From the NCBI RefSeq assembly GCF_950295315.1, contig NC_080176.1, forward strand, positions 29,784,109-29,848,108: DNA of 64,000 bases, read 5' to 3'. A program made the position numbers and the translations under genes. The notes under the pieces were generated by a model, which ran no database searches, was not told where the DNA came from, and worked only from the letters and a program-made list of their open reading frames with translations. This document shows positions 10,150 through 21,875 of the stretch, in pieces (positions within the stretch are counted from its first letter, which is position 1; every line of letters starts with the position of its first letter). This DNA is from Erinaceus europaeus (taxonomy: Eukaryota; Chordata; Mammalia; Eulipotyphla; Erinaceidae).

Positions 10150-11168
10150 AGCCCACAGCATCATAGTTACAAAGTAAAAGGCTGACTTTCCCACAAGCAA
10201 AAGGTGGCTTAAAAAAGGCAGGTGGAACTGGAATTCTGTCAATAAACACAGACTTCCTATTTTTAAAAACAAAACAAAAAATAATAATAAGAAAGAGCAT
10301 CAGGTGAGGATTCAGGCCTCGTTACAAGATGAAGATGTTATCATACTTATTAACAGAGATGTGAACCAAATGATGAAGCATCCAAATATGTTACAGCCAT
10401 GATTAATAGGACTTGGGAGTGTTATTAACAATCTCACAACTGACGTGGGAGGTTTGATTGCTCAGCAGATAAGCAAATTAGAGTACAAAGCACACCCCCA
10501 TTCAACAGTGGACTGTCCCTGGTCCCTGGATTCCCAGATTGGAGGGCTGGGCCAAGAGGGTGTCCTGTCACAAAGCTGCCTTGACCTCTCACTGACCTGG
10601 GAAAGGCATTACCTTCACAAAGGCATGAATAGCCCAACCCCCAGGCAGAGAAGACCAGGACTGTCTATTCTCTGAGGGCTGTGGGGGAGGGTTGGTGTAG
10701 GGGGTGGGATATGGAGAGCTGTGAAGTTGCTGGAGCCCCACCCCATCAGTTTGAGTGTTCCAGTGGGAGGAAGGGGGGATATACATCTTCAGTGAGGCTC
10801 TTTCTCTCCAGGCCAGCACCATGGTCTAGCTGTTGCCTGTCTAGAGCATCCCCCCACCCCCACACCCCTATCCTGTGTGCCCCTCTGTGCTCATAAGTTC
10901 CATTGAGGCTCCCAGGCAACAGACAAAGCTGTTGGACTCCTAGGTGACTGTTGTCACTTGGCTGTGTCCAGAGGACCCTTCTCCACCTCTCCCATCGCCT
11001 GCACCTCCTCCCTGTGCACACCTGCTCCGCTCCTGTGTGTGTCTCAGGGCCTGAAGGAGTCCTGTTAGCTCTCTACAGGTGGGCGGGGCCCTGGGGGTGG
11101 GGGGATCACAGTGTCCCCTTAATTGGGGGTCCTCCCACTGCCCCTGCCTCATTGACCGCCTTCCTCCC

Positions 11169-11204
<36 letters not shown>

Positions 11205-12430
11205 ACCCAGAGACCCCAGGACTTCTTGAAGACATTCAAACTCAGTGTACTAAGAGAGTCCAGTTCTTTGGGGTTTCCTACCTTGGGATGGGGTGTCTTG
11301 ACAGAGAAGTCCCCCCCTCCCAGCCCAGATTGTATTTCAGATATCAGCTGGGGGCTTTGGCTGAGCTTCTTAGGCAGCAAGACCCAGTAATGGAGAGTAA
11401 ACAGGAGGAGGAGGACAGAGGGCCCTCATGAACTAGGGGGTGAGGAGTGGGGGGAAGGGTCTGCTTTCAGGAGCCTGGGGCAGGGGGTGCACCTGCCCCT
11501 GCAGGCACCATCCCCACTCCCAGAGCCTGGCAGCCCATCTGGAAAGTGGCATCTCCAGCTCCTGCTCCCACAGACCACTTGGGAGAGGGGGTCCCCAGCA
11601 CTCCAGTCCCACTGATCTGAGAGGCCCTTGGGGAGCAGAATCCTGGCAAGGACATCACCCCAATATTGCCTCCTCACCATCAGCCCCAAATAAGGTACAG
11701 CCCCCACCCGAGACTTCACCCCCGCTGGCCACAGGGGGGTCTGCAACCTAACCCCTCTGCCCTGGGGAACCTAGCAGACCCCGAAAGTGGGTTCAGAATG
11801 ACCACTCACTGAGCCCCTGGACCTTGAGAGGAGGGCAGCCCCAGGCCCTCAGTGCAGTGCTTGGGGTGCAACCCTCAACAGGAGGCAGGGTGGAAGGAGG
11901 GGGAATCTGCCTGGATCCAGAACCTCCCACCCAGATCCACCATTCACCTCAGGGCCTCCTGCTGAGACTCTCCCTGTTCAGAGCCCAGTGCTAGGCCACC
12001 CCTGGTCCTCTCAGAAGCAGGGCTTGGGGGCCGGGGTTGTCTTCACTGTCCTGGACCCCTTACCGCCACAGCAGATTCTGGCTGTGTCTTCACCATCATT
12101 GGAGTCCCCAGCCCATTGAGCCTAGATGGGGGTTACTCTGTCTCCTTATGGAGCCTCTCTCCATCAAGGAGGCCCTCCCCCTGCCCTGCACCCTGAACTT
12201 CTCAGTTGAAGGCCTGGCTTCTTTGCCAGTTCAGGACTCCTAGGTCAGCACCCATGTCCCCCACCCCATCCCCAAACTATGGGGCCAGGCCACAGCCCCA
12301 GCCTCCACACACCTCTTTGCCCACAGTGGGGACCAGTGTGGCTGGCATGTCACCTCCACTCCTGGGATCTTGCTCCCAGTTTCAGTTGTCCCTGCTCAGC
12401 CTCCATCGGGTGCCAGGGGTAGGGGTTCGG
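10150..12430. other. GC-rich unique block, no supported exon
   Basis: The first ~280 bases are AT-rich and the rest clearly GC-rich, with almost no interspersed repeats. Moderately long frames are open on both strands between 10.4 and 12.4 kb, but they compete with each other, match no family I recognise and lack a consistent chain of splice sites. An unannotated exon or GC-rich regulatory DNA is possible. Confidence 0.4.
11173..11201. repeat. (CA)n microsatellite
   Basis: Roughly 14 CA units within the GC-rich block. Confidence 0.95.
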
Positions 12431-12431
12431 A

Positions 12432-12742
12432 ATGGGGATAGAGCAGCTGGTTAAGCGCACAAGGTGCGAAGCTCAAGGACCAGCTTAAGAATCCCCACCT
12501 GCAGGGAGGTCACTTCACAGGCAGTGAAGCAGGTCTGCAGGTGTCTGTCTCTCCCCACCCCCACACTGTCTTTCTTCCACTCTTGATTTCTTTCTGTCCT
12601 ATCCAACAGCATCAATGGCAACAGCAATAAAGACAACAACAAGGGCAACAAAATGGGGGAAAAAAAAAAAAGGCCTCCAGGAGCAGTGGATTCATAGTGC
12701 AGGTACGGAGCCCTAGCGGTAACCCTAGAATAAAAAAAAAAG
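12432..12742 (+). mobile_element. SINE-A copy
   Basis: AGAGCAGCTGGTTAAGCGCA head, core CACTTCACAGGCAGTGAAGC, GACAACAACAAGGGCAACAA and 3' unit CCAGGAGCAGTGGATTCATA. An A-run separates body and 3' unit, and a second A-run ends the copy. Confidence 0.93.
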
Positions 12743-13185
12743 GCAACTTCCTCTCCTCCCTTGATGGGAAAACAGGGCCCAAAGCCCCCACTGGGAACTC
12801 CACCCCCACTTCCAGCAGGTCTCCCTCTGGCTGGGCACCAGCTCCCACCATGCCCAGGGTTGCCACCAGCGATGGCACTGACTTTGCCATGGTCTCCACT
12901 GGCTTGATGGCTCCTACCCACAAAAATAGTGAGTGTGTCTTCCCACCCCCAATCGCCCCAGGCCAAGGAGTCTCTGCCCAGCCCTCACTTGGGGTCCTGG
13001 GTGGGGGCGGGGAGAAGAGAGCTCCCACCTCTCAAGCTGCCCACTCCAGAAGCAAGCGGACTGGTCCAGCCTCAGATGAGGGCCCTGTCTCTGATTCCTT
13101 CCTGTCTGCACACAGGGCAGCACAGGGGGCCTGGTGGGGTGGAACCTGGGCCAGCAGGCCTACCCAAGAGCAGGTAGAAGTAGGC
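12743..13185. other. GC-rich unique block, nothing assigned
   Basis: Continues the GC-rich DNA beyond the SINE. Both strands are open for over 80 codons (plus near 12.7-13.2 kb, minus near 12.6-13.03 kb), which is expected in GC-rich DNA. Neither product is recognisable. Confidence 0.4.
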
Positions 13186-13189
13186 TGTA

Positions 13190-13404
13190 GTTGCATGTAG
13201 ATATACTGATGATAGTTATATCTTCTTGTTGGATTAATCTTTTGGTCATTGTGTAATATTCCTCATTGTCCAATATGATCAATACATAGTTGATGGAAGG
13301 TCTGTTTCCTCTGATAGACTTGCTCTCGCCTTCACTCTGAGTCAGTTTGTCTCTATTTTGGTTGAGTTTCTTGTAAACATAAAATGAACGGGTTCTGCAT
13401 TTTT
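13190..13404 (-). mobile_element. Old L1 ORF2 endonuclease-region relic
   Basis: The complement contains AATCCAACAAGAAGATATAA preceded by CACAATGACCAAAAG, the arrangement of the L1 ORF2 endonuclease region. Frame is not maintained. An R repeat follows immediately, and L1-like sequence seems to resume at 14000. Confidence 0.65.
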
Positions 13405-13995
13405 ATTTTATTTTTTTATTATTGATTTAATAAGATTGACAAGATTATAAGTTAACAGGGGTATAATTCCATACAATTCCCACGACCAGAGTTTGGGGTC
13501 CCATCCCCTCCACTGGAAGCCTCCCTATTCCTTATCCCTCTGGAATTATGGACCTGTGATCATTATGGGGTGCAGAAGGTAGAAGGTCTGGCTTCTATAA
13601 TTGCTTCTCTGTTGAACATGGACGTTGACAGGTCAATTCATGCTCCCAGCTTGTTTCTATCTTTCCCTGATGGGGTAAGACTCTGGGTAGATGAGGTTCC
13701 AGGACACATTGGTGAGGTGTCTGCCCAGGGAAATCAGGTTGGTGTCATGGTAGCATCTGCATCTTTGTGACTGAAAAGCATCAAGATACACAGCAAAACA
13801 AATTGTTTAATAATCAGGAACCTAGAGGTAAGAATATAGCAGATGAGATTTGGGTTCTCCATTTTGTAAAGAGCTAGGAAGTCTGTTTTAGTTATATCCC
13901 TATAACTTTACTAATTTTTACCCAAACCCGACAGCTAACATGCAGGTGGGATAAAAATATTGTCTGGGAAGATGGCCTCAGAGCTGAGAATAGGA
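13405..13995 (-). mobile_element. R repeat inserted in an old L1
   Basis: Begins with the reversed A-rich end (TTTTTATTATTGATTTAATA), then GTATAATTCCATACAATTCC and CCCCTCCACTGGAAGCC, ending near GACAGCTAACATGCAGGTGG and AGATGGCCTCAGAGC. It splits an antisense L1 relic. Confidence 0.82.
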
Positions 13996-13999
13996 CTAG

Positions 14000-14545
14000 A
14001 GAATCCTGAATTTTTAAATCCATCCATCCACCCTGTATCTTTAGATCAATATTTAGGGCTTTCATATTCAGGGTAATTATTTTGTTGACATACATGGATT
14101 GTTATTATAATTCTACGTTTAGTATTGTTTCTTTTTAGCCTTGTTCCCCCCCCCCCCAGTGCTACTATTTTCCCTGTTGCTTGGATGTTTTTCCATAATG
14201 ATTTTTCTCATCTTCTTTATTTTTACCTTCTATGGATCTCTCATATTTTGTTTTGTTACCTTGAGTATTGTGGCTTTAATTTACTATATCCTAAAACAGG
14301 GTTTGTTTTTTGGTGTGGATATATGTTTAAAACTATCAGCCACTACCTTTATCTTTCGATTGATATAAGTTTAGGCCTTTCCCATTTAAGGGAATTATTC
14401 TGTCAACATTTTTTTTTTTACTTATTGTCATTCTATACATGGGTTTATAATATTATTTCTTCTCTATATTGACTATTTTCCAATTTGTCTGGATGATTTT
14501 TTTTCTGTAGTGATTTTCTAATTCTCTCCATTTAAACCATTTGTG
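14000..14545 (-). mobile_element. Old L1 relic
   Basis: AT-rich antisense L1-type DNA continuing the relic at 13190-13404. Two similar blocks (ATATTTAGGGCTTTCATATT near 14050 and TTTAGGCCTTTCCCATTTAA near 14372) suggest an internal repeat or two overlapping relics. Confidence 0.45.
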
Positions 14546-14549
14546 CTCT

Positions 14550-14985
14550 CCCCATTTTTGGATGGGGTCATTTGTTTTCTTGTTGCTGAGTTTGGTGAGT
14601 CCTTTGTATATTTTGTTTATTAACCTCTTCAATGTATGGCATGTGAAGATCTTCTCCCATTCTATGAGGGGTTATTTTTGTTTGGGAATTGGTTTCTTTT
14701 GCTGTGCAGAAGCTTTTTAATTTGATGTAGTCCCATTGGTTTATTCTTGCCTTAGTCTTCTTTGTAAATCGATTCATTTCATTGAAGGTGTCTTTAAAAT
14801 TTAGATGGAAAAGATTTCTGCCAATATTTTCCTCTAAGTATCTGATAGTTTCTGGTCTAACATCCAAGTCCATTATCCACTTGGAATTTACTTTTTTGTT
14901 TGGTGAAATATAGTGGTTCAGTTTTATTCTTCTGCATGTTTCAACCCAAATTTTCCAACACCATTTGTTGAAGAGACGCTCCAAA
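14550..14985 (-). mobile_element. L1 ORF2 C-terminal-region fragment
   Basis: On the minus strand a 138-codon frame (14568-14984) is open and matches the same region of L1-A at 59.3-59.7 kb, including [16 protein letters not shown] and KLKSFCTAKET. It lies between the reverse transcriptase and cysteine-rich segments of ORF2. Both ends are truncated and no catalytic motif is retained. Confidence 0.88.
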
Positions 14986-14994
14986 TACTTACAG

Positions 14995-15150
14995 GACTTC
15001 CACAGTAGCAGTCCAGAACACCAGATCCCACAAGAATAGAAGCCATGAGTTCAAATCCCCAGGATGACAGAAGCATTTATGTAAATCCCTCAGGGAGTGG
15101 GAAAACCATGAATACATGAGGCCCAGAATCTTCAATAAATAAAAAATAAG
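14995..15150 (+). mobile_element. Diverged SINE (possibly SINE-C)
   Basis: GAGTTCAAATCCCCAGGATG is B-box-like, and the copy ends in AATAAATAAAAAATAAGG. The body is poorly preserved. Confidence 0.45.
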
Positions 15151-15159
15151 GAAACCAAT

Positions 15160-16980
15160 TTCATTGACTTAAAACATCTCATTTGGAGCATAAATATTTG
15201 GTTATAATTATTTGATGCATCCATATTCTCATTATAATGAATGTCCTTCTATAGGTTGGGTAACGCATATTGTATGTGTATCATATACCATATATTTATC
15301 ATATTAATATATAAGTATGTGAACATATTAAGAAAATACTTAAACAAATTTAAGCATCATTATTTGTTTCAGGTAATAACTATCAAGTAAATATTTACGT
15401 CAGGTACCATTTATATCCTGTGCTTTGATTTGTATTTGTGTACTGAATTATTCACCATCTTTCTTTTTAACTTCTCGTGTGCATGTTTTTTTAAGTACAC
15501 TCCTTATGTATAGTGAATAGCTGGGCCTTTGATTTTTATCCACTCTGATTATTTCATACTACATTAGGGTTGTCAGACCATTTTAATTTTTAAATGCGTG
15601 AACAACATTGTTATGAAGGCTATTTTAAAATAACACCAAGAGATTCCAACTTGTAGTGTCAATAATTGAAATGTTAAACAGAAAAATCAGCCCTATAACA
15701 TTTCAGTCAGCGTAACTTAATTTGCTCTCCATAAATGCACTGTGAGCCATCTCTCCAGTCTTCTGTAAGTGTTTTTCTAGATGTGCTGTACTATCTTTAG
15801 GGAGTTTGTCTATTCCTAGTCACTAAGTGTTTTTATTGTGAAGGGATGTTGAGATTTGTCAGACACTATAGTTTGTCATCTTTGCCACTAAGTTTGGGGT
15901 TTCCTGTAGAATTTGTTTGTTTTGTTTTGGTCTTCTTTTTATCAGGTTGACATTTAGTGAATAATGGCAATGGATTTTTCTCTTAAATAGTCTCCCAATC
16001 CTGTAGTGGATACAGCTTGGTCATGATGTATTCTTCTGTTAAGAGATTGCTATAGCTAAAGTTTTCTGAACAACTTTTACATCTGTGTTCATGAGGAGTA
16101 TTCATCTGCTGATGATTTAGCTGCTAATGTCTGTGTTTGGCTCTGGCATTTGTGTAACCCTGGCCACACAGAATTAGGAAGTACTTCTGCCTCTTAAGAC
16201 TTTCAGAAACTCATTATGAAGATTGAGCTTTTTTTTTTTTTTTTCTTTTATACATTTGGTGGAATCTCCCATTGATGCAGACTAGACTTGGGTCTTTTGT
16301 GAGAAAGAACTAGAGTTACAAGTGAATGTTTACTACGCATTATATTTCTTTAATAGTATAGGACTGACTATTCAGGTTATCTATACTTTCTTGATCAAGC
16401 TTTGATAGTTCTTATTCTCTCCTTTTCTTTTTCCTATTTTGTTCATCTCCACTTTGATCCTCTATACTTTCTTCCTTCTCCTTACTTGAAGTCCTTTTTT
16501 GTTTGGCAGTTTCTCGAGATAAATTTTCAGATGATTGGTTAGCTATATTCTCTTGGTGTTCAAGGCTATCAATATTACCTAATTATGAATTTATCTGTAG
16601 TCTTAGATTTTGATATGAAGGATTTTTATTTTTATGGTTATAAATATTTTTAAATTTCTGCATCTTTCTTTAACACATGAGTGATTTGACAGTGTACTAC
16701 CAAATATTTGACAGTTTTTTAGATATGTATCATTGATTTAAATATAATTCTGTTTGGACCAAGAAAAAGTTATTTTTCATGTCAGTGTGCTTAAAGTCAT
16801 TGATATCAATACTATATCCCATAATTCAGCTTGTCTTGGTAAAGAATCTAAAGTGCATCTCACTATTGTTGAGTAAATGCCCCACAAATGTTAAAATGCC
16901 ACATTTAAGTAGATATCTGTATTAATCATCTACCTACCATTTGTCAATTATTGAGGTAAGTTGAAATTTTCAACCATTAT
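15160..16980 (-). mobile_element. Old L1-type relic, copy 1
   Basis: Long AT-rich antisense relic. 16050-16250 corresponds to the L1 ORF2 reverse transcriptase region read backwards (GGCTCTGGCATTTGTGTAAC, then CCTGGCCACACAGAATTAGG). 15430-15755 reappears, diverged, at 17140-17455. No open frame survives. Confidence 0.55.
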
Positions 16981-17039
16981 AATTTATTTGAAAATTTTTT
17001 TGTACTTTGTCAGCTTTTGATTGCATGTTTTAAAGCTCT

Positions 17040-17455
17040 TCTTTGGGGCATGAATATTTGGAGCATTGATTTTTTTTTTTTTAACCATGGAATACACATT
17101 TATCTCAGGTCAGATTCTTTGCATTGATTAATATTAATTATCTGAATTACTCACTATCTTTTCATTTTTTCTGTGCTTTTATATTTCAATTCCATCCTTT
17201 ATAAACAACAAATGGTTGGGCTTTAATTTTTATCCACTCTTGATAATTCCCCATTATAACTAGGGTGGTCAGACCAATTTAATTTAGTCAAATAATTGAA
17301 GAACATTGCTGTGCAGGCAACTTTCCAATACCATTGAGAGATTCAAATAAGATGTTAATAATTGGAATGATAAATAGAATCAATTTTAGACTATTTCAGT
17401 TATTCATAATTTAATATTTAAACTTAATTTGGTCTCCATAAATGCATGGGGATTA
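17040..17455 (-). mobile_element. Old relic, copy 2 of the 15.4 kb segment
   Basis: Shares with 15430-15755 an ordered series of blocks: TTTTTATCCACTCT, GGTCAGACCAATTTAATTT, AATAATTGAA and TCTCCATAAATGCA. The copies are diverged but collinear. Confidence 0.6.
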
Positions 17456-17479
17456 TTATTACTTACAATTTTAATTTGT

Positions 17480-17605
17480 GTTAGGGTTTTAATAGTTATT
17501 TACAAGATTGTAAAATGACAGGGGTTTAATTTCCAGTGCACCCACCACCAAGGCTCCATGCCCCACCCCACACACACCCCAACACAGTCCTCACCAAGTC
17601 TTAGA
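17480..17605 (-). mobile_element. Old R-like relic
   Basis: TTTACAAGATTGTAAAATGA, then CAGGGGTTTAATTTCCAG and CACCCACCACCAAGGCTCC, resembles the reversed 3' end of R. Confidence 0.5.
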
Positions 17606-17639
17606 GAAAATTTGTATTTTTGACTGCTTTTTTTTTAAA

Positions 17640-18480
17640 AGTTCATTTGTTTCCATTATTTTTATTCTATACATAAGTTAAACCATCTAGTGGTTGTCTT
17701 TCACATCTTTCCTTATTCCCTAAGCATAATCGCCTCTCTTTTTACTCCAAATGTCACAATATTATATTTTTAATACAGAGTAGTAATCCACTGAATATAC
17801 AACCCATAACATCTGTAATAGGTATTTTAGGTTGTTTCCACCCCTTGACTATTGTGAACACTGCAGATATGAACATATGGGTGCACATATCCCTTCAAAT
17901 ATATGTGTTCATATCATCTGGGTATTGCAGGAACAAAAGATATTTTTTATTTACTTTATTGTGAGCACTCTCCAAACTGTTTTCCAAAGGGGCAGCTCCA
18001 ATTTGCATCCCCCCCCAACAGTGTGACAGAGTTTCCTTCTCTCCATATCCTTGCCTTACAGTTGTCATTTCCTGTTGGTGATGTAGACCATTCTCATATA
18101 TATGAATTGGAGCATATATATTCCCTTTCATTGTCCTTGTTGTTTTATTGTTGTAGTTATTGATGTCGTCATTGTTGGATAGGACAGAGAGAAATAGAGA
18201 GAGGAGGGGAAGACAGAGAGGGAGAGAGAAAGATAGACACCTGCAGACCTGCTTCATCGGCTGTGAAGCGACTCCCCTGCAGGTGGGGAGCCAGGGGCTC
18301 GAACCTGGATCCTGACGTTGGTCCTTGTGTTTTGCGCCTTGTGCACTTAAGCCCCTGTGCTACCGCCCGACTCCCAGAGTGTAGTTTAATGTGCATTTCT
18401 TTGATATAAGTGAAGTAGAACATTTCTTTATATGTCTGCGTGTAATGTATACCTTTTCTTTAGAAAATGCCTACTCCAGG
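17640..18480 (-). mobile_element. Old L1 ORF2 3'-end relic, split by a SINE
   Basis: Antisense of the final ORF2 region: GTTGTTTCCACCCCTTGACT, ACTGTTTTCCAAAGGGGCAG and AACAGTGTGACAGAGTTTCC are typical L1 blocks. It is interrupted by the SINE-A at 18113-18377 and continues to about 18480. Confidence 0.7.
18113..18377 (-). mobile_element. SINE-A copy
   Basis: Well-preserved reverse copy: TTGTTGGATAGGACAGAGAG, the complement of CTGCAGGTGTCT, GGGGCTCGAACCTGGATCC (B-box complement), and 5' end complement CTACCGCCCGACTCCC. Confidence 0.93.
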
Positions 18481-18640
18481 TTAAGGAGATAATATAACGA
18501 TCATGCAAATTGACTCTGGTGCCAGAGGCTCCTAAGTTCTGGATTCAGTCCCACCCCCACCCCTACCACCATAAGCCAGAGCTGAGTTCCGGTTCCCTGG
18601 ATAAGGAGAGTCCATCTGGAAGTGGGAGATCTTGCATGCA
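18480..18640 (+). mobile_element. SINE-C copy
   Basis: CTGGATTCAGTCCCACCCCC B-box region and CATAAGCCAGAGCTGAGTTC. The tail is degraded. Confidence 0.7.
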
Positions 18641-18889
18641 TCGATCTTTGTAGTATTCAAAAAACACTTGTCTGACACTTTTTCTGAGTCTACTAGATGA
18701 TCATGTTTTTCTGTTTATCGGGTTGTAATTCAATGAATTGTAGCAATAGGTTTTCTGCTAAACCAGTCCCATAATCCTGATATGGCCACAGGGTAGTTCT
18801 TTGAAAAGATTCTTTTAAAAGATTCATGTTACTGAAGTTTTCTAAAGAAATTTTGCATTTGTGTTCATGAGGGATATTCCGTAATGTTG
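18641..18889 (-). mobile_element. Old L1 relic, second copy of the 15.9 kb segment
   Basis: Parallels 15940-16120: ATAGGTTTTCTGCTAAACC, CCCATAATCCTGATATGG, TTTGCATTTGTGTTCATGAG. It resumes after the next SINE near 19300 (CCTGACCACCCAGAATTAGT). Confidence 0.55.
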
Positions 18890-19146
18890 ATTTTTCTTTT
18901 TTTTTTTCATTCTTGTTATTATTGTCATTGTTGTTGGATAGGACAGAGAGAAATGGAGACAGGAGGGGATGACAGAGAGGGGGAGAGAAAGATAGACACC
19001 TGCAGACCTGCTTCATGGCTTGTGAAGCGACTTCCCTGCAGGTGGGAAGCCAGGGGCTCTAACCAAGAGTCTTATGTCGGCCCTTACACCGGTCCTTGTG
19101 TTTTGCACCACGTGCGCTTAACTTGCTGCGCTACCTCCTAACTCCC
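18890..19146 (-). mobile_element. SINE-A copy
   Basis: Reverse: TTGTTGTTGGATAGGACAGA, GATAGACACCTGCAGACCTG, GAAGCGACTTCCCTGCAGGT and the head complement CTACCTCCTAACTCCCC. Confidence 0.93.
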
Positions 19147-19159
19147 CTTTTTAAATTTT

Positions 19160-19295
19160 TTTTTAACAAGTTTTAATAGTTTATTTATCTTTAATGATTC
19201 AGCTCTGGGTTATGGTGGTGCTGGGGATTGAACCCGGGACCTCAGAGTCTCAGGGATTGAAAGTCTTTTATAGAATCATGCTGTCTCCTTAGGCA
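19160..19295 (-). mobile_element. SINE-C copy
   Basis: CAGCTCTGGGTTATGGTGGT, GGGGATTGAACCCGGGACCT and AAGTCTTTTATAGAATCATG are the reversed SINE-C head. Confidence 0.8.
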
Positions 19296-19299
19296 CTGT

Positions 19300-20800
19300 T
19301 GATTGTTCTCATGTCTCTTGTTTTGTTTCTGATATTAGTATAATCCTGACCACCCAGAATTAGTTAGGAAGTGATTCTTTCCCTTGAATTTTTAGAAAGA
19401 ATGTGCAAAAATTGGGGATTCTTTATGTAGTTACCTACCTGGTTTATTGTTTCCTTTTGTTTTCTTTGCTGTGGAATTTGAGTCTCTGGGAAACATTTTT
19501 AGTGCAAATGTTGTGAGCGGTCTGCCCCTGCTTTCCTCTATGTCTCTGTTGACTTCCAGTCTAGTGGCCAGGTCATTGATCTACCTCGAGATGCCTTTTG
19601 GAGTGGTGGTTTGTGGTGACTGAGGCCTCTCACTGGGGGAGGTTTGAGTAGATTTTCTCCTCTGTGTGTTTACCATGTGGTGTCTGGCTGGGACTTAGTT
19701 GGGACTCAGTTCTGGAAAGACTCCCACAATCTCACAGGGACCTTGCACAAGTAGTCCAGCTGTCATTGCAGCCACAGAGGGACCCTCAACCCCCCCCCCT
19801 CCAAATTCCACTAATGGGAGAGGCAACAAGGGGGCAGGTGTAGTCCTTTCATGGCTAGCCAATGCATTGTGTCCCCAGCCCTTGAATTAGTGTCACTCTC
19901 CCCAACTGTGTGCTTGGGGACAGGTCCTGATGGACAGAGATTGTCACCAGACTGCAAGGCTCAGTGTAGGCCAGCTGTTACTCCCTGTACAGTGGTTGTT
20001 TAGTGTTGGGGAGGGGGCACCATTAGCCAACCAGATACCCCTCAGAGGGTAGGGGTGCATGGGACTGGGGGTGGGGTGTGCAGCCCCTGCTGCTGAGAGA
20101 CTAGGTGGGGATGTGGCACCCACCTGCCTTGGATTTCTGGCCTGTAGTCTCTTGACAGCAGGACCCTTGCTCCCTGATTCCTTGCTGCTGAGCTTTGGTG
20201 CTGAGGTCCTAGTCTCCCTTCCCAGCAAGTGGTGGGGTTCTGTGTCCCCACTCCCTGCAGTGGAGTGGCCAGTGGCAGGCCCTTGTCTTGTGACTCTCCC
20301 GGGTAACTCTACAAGGTAACAGGGCTGCTTACTTCAGGTGTCCCATCTGTGTCCCTACAGGTGTGTTTCCCCAGAGCTCAGAGACTGACTGAGCTTCCCT
20401 TTTGCCCAGTGGAATGGAGGGTTCCTGTCCTTGGAGTCCAACAGGATCTGTTCATCATGTTGAGTTCTCTCCACTGACAGTCTAGGAATTCATCTTCCCT
20501 TGCCCTGTTCCCAAACATCCTCCCTGCTTCTTACTGTTCCATGTTTCCTCATCAAGGTTCCAGGCAGGTTGATGTTAATGTACCAGGTAATTACTTCAAA
20601 CATCCCATGATAAGTCTGTTGCTTTTGTTGCTGTGGTTAGTAGCTGTCCCTTCCTTGTTCTGCTGTCTTGAATTGCTGAAGCATCAGCCCTTTGAGGAAA
20701 AGTAAAGAGCGAGAAACAATTTCTAAGCTGTAAAACTTCTTTTGTTTACTTTTGTATGGGTGACAAAATTAACTCAAGCTTATTGTTAAATATTTAGAAA
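19300..20800 (-). other. Probable old L1 DNA grading into unassigned sequence
   Basis: 19300-19420 continues the antisense L1 relic. 19500-20690 is GC-richer and has the feel of an ancient L1 5' region read backwards, but I cannot prove it. Several 60-95-codon frames exist on both strands with no recognisable product. Confidence 0.35.
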
Positions 20801-20811
20801 TTATGGGTGAG

Positions 20812-21122
20812 GGGCTGGGCAGTAGCACAGCTGGTTAAGTGCACATGACACAAAGTGCAAGGACCAGCTTAAGGATCCTGGTTTGAGCTGCCTCCCCACC
20901 TACATGGGGGTCGCTTCACAAGTGGTGAAGCAGATCTGCAGGTGTCTATCTGTCTCTCCCCCTCTCTGTCTTCCCCTCCTCTCTTGATTTCTCTCTGTCT
21001 TATCCAACAACAACAACAAGGGCAACGAAAGGAAAAAAATATAGCCTCCAGGAGCAGTGGATTTGTAGTGCAGACACTGAGCCCCAATGATAACCCTGGA
21101 GGCAAAAGGAGATATAAAAAAA
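20812..21122 (+). mobile_element. SINE-A copy
   Basis: GGGCAGTAGCACAGCTGGTT head, core CGCTTCACAAGTGGTGAAGC, CAACAACAACAACAAGGGC and 3' unit CAGGAGCAGTGGATTTGTAG. First of a head-to-tail pair. Confidence 0.94.
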
Positions 21123-21125
21123 AGA

Positions 21126-21398
21126 TGGAGTCAAGCTGTAGCATAGCAGGTTAAGTGCACATGGCACAAGGCACAAGAACCAGCATAAGGATCCCTGTTC
21201 GAGCCCCCGGCTCCCCACCTGTAGGGGGGTTGCTTCACAAGCCATGAAGCAGGTCTGCAGGTGTCTTTTTCTCTCTCTCCCCCCATCTTCCTCTCTTCTC
21301 TCCATTTCTCTCTGTCCTATCCAACAACAACAATAATAACTACAACAACAATGAAAAGCAAGGGCAACAAAAGGGAAAATAAATAAATTTTAAAAATT
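21126..21398 (+). mobile_element. SINE-A copy
   Basis: Follows the previous copy in the same direction: AGCATAGCAGGTTAAGTGCA, GTTCGAGCCCCCGGCTCCCC and AATAATAACTACAACAACAA, ending in A-rich DNA without the 3' unit. Confidence 0.94.
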
Positions 21399-21399
21399 A

Positions 21400-21875
21400 T
21401 AGAGAGGTAAAAAAAATAAAGGAAACACAGTCACTAGTAATATTTTGTAATTTTTGTTTGCAATAACCCTTATAAACCACCTCAGCCCCTCCCACCCTCA
21501 GCCCCACAGATACTCTCAAAGGCCTACAAAGTCAGGATGCCCTTACTAGATCTGTGAAGGAAAGAGCTCTTATACTTCAGAGTCAGAAGTAAAAGCAACT
21601 TAATTCACCAGGAGGCTAAGCCACAGCCAGTTATATGAAACTCATCAGGGAGAAATGAAATACCCTGCAGATTAGGTGAAAGAGAAAGACCTGTACTAGA
21701 TGAAAACTTAATCACACTTCATGAGCGGGCATCTGAGTGCTGCGACTGACCATAAATAAAACAGGGCCCATCCGCAGGGCTGAGGTATCAGATATATCCC
21801 AGCTAAGAGGGGCTAGTGTGAGCATCCGATGTACATGGGCTTGCCTGTGTGTGCATTATTTAAAATCCGTAGTCT
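21400..21875. other. Unique sequence, conserved non-coding candidate
   Basis: Repeat-free. 21720-21840 retains CpGs (GAGCGGGC, TGCGACTG, CATCCGCAGG, CATCCGATG) and a GATATATCC motif. No supported exon. Function is unknown. Confidence 0.35.

Noticed and set aside
10434..12454. Exons of a host gene in the GC-rich block
   Set aside because: Competing frames and isolated AG/GT sites only; no consistent exon chain or recognisable protein.
12451..13200. Overlapping 138-171-codon frames on both strands
   Set aside because: They run through a SINE-A and its A-runs or oppose each other in GC-rich DNA; no domain recognised.
18113..18377. tRNA gene calls at SINE heads
   Set aside because: A and B boxes are present, but the cloverleaf is not maintained and the units continue into SINE bodies; this holds for all SINE heads here.
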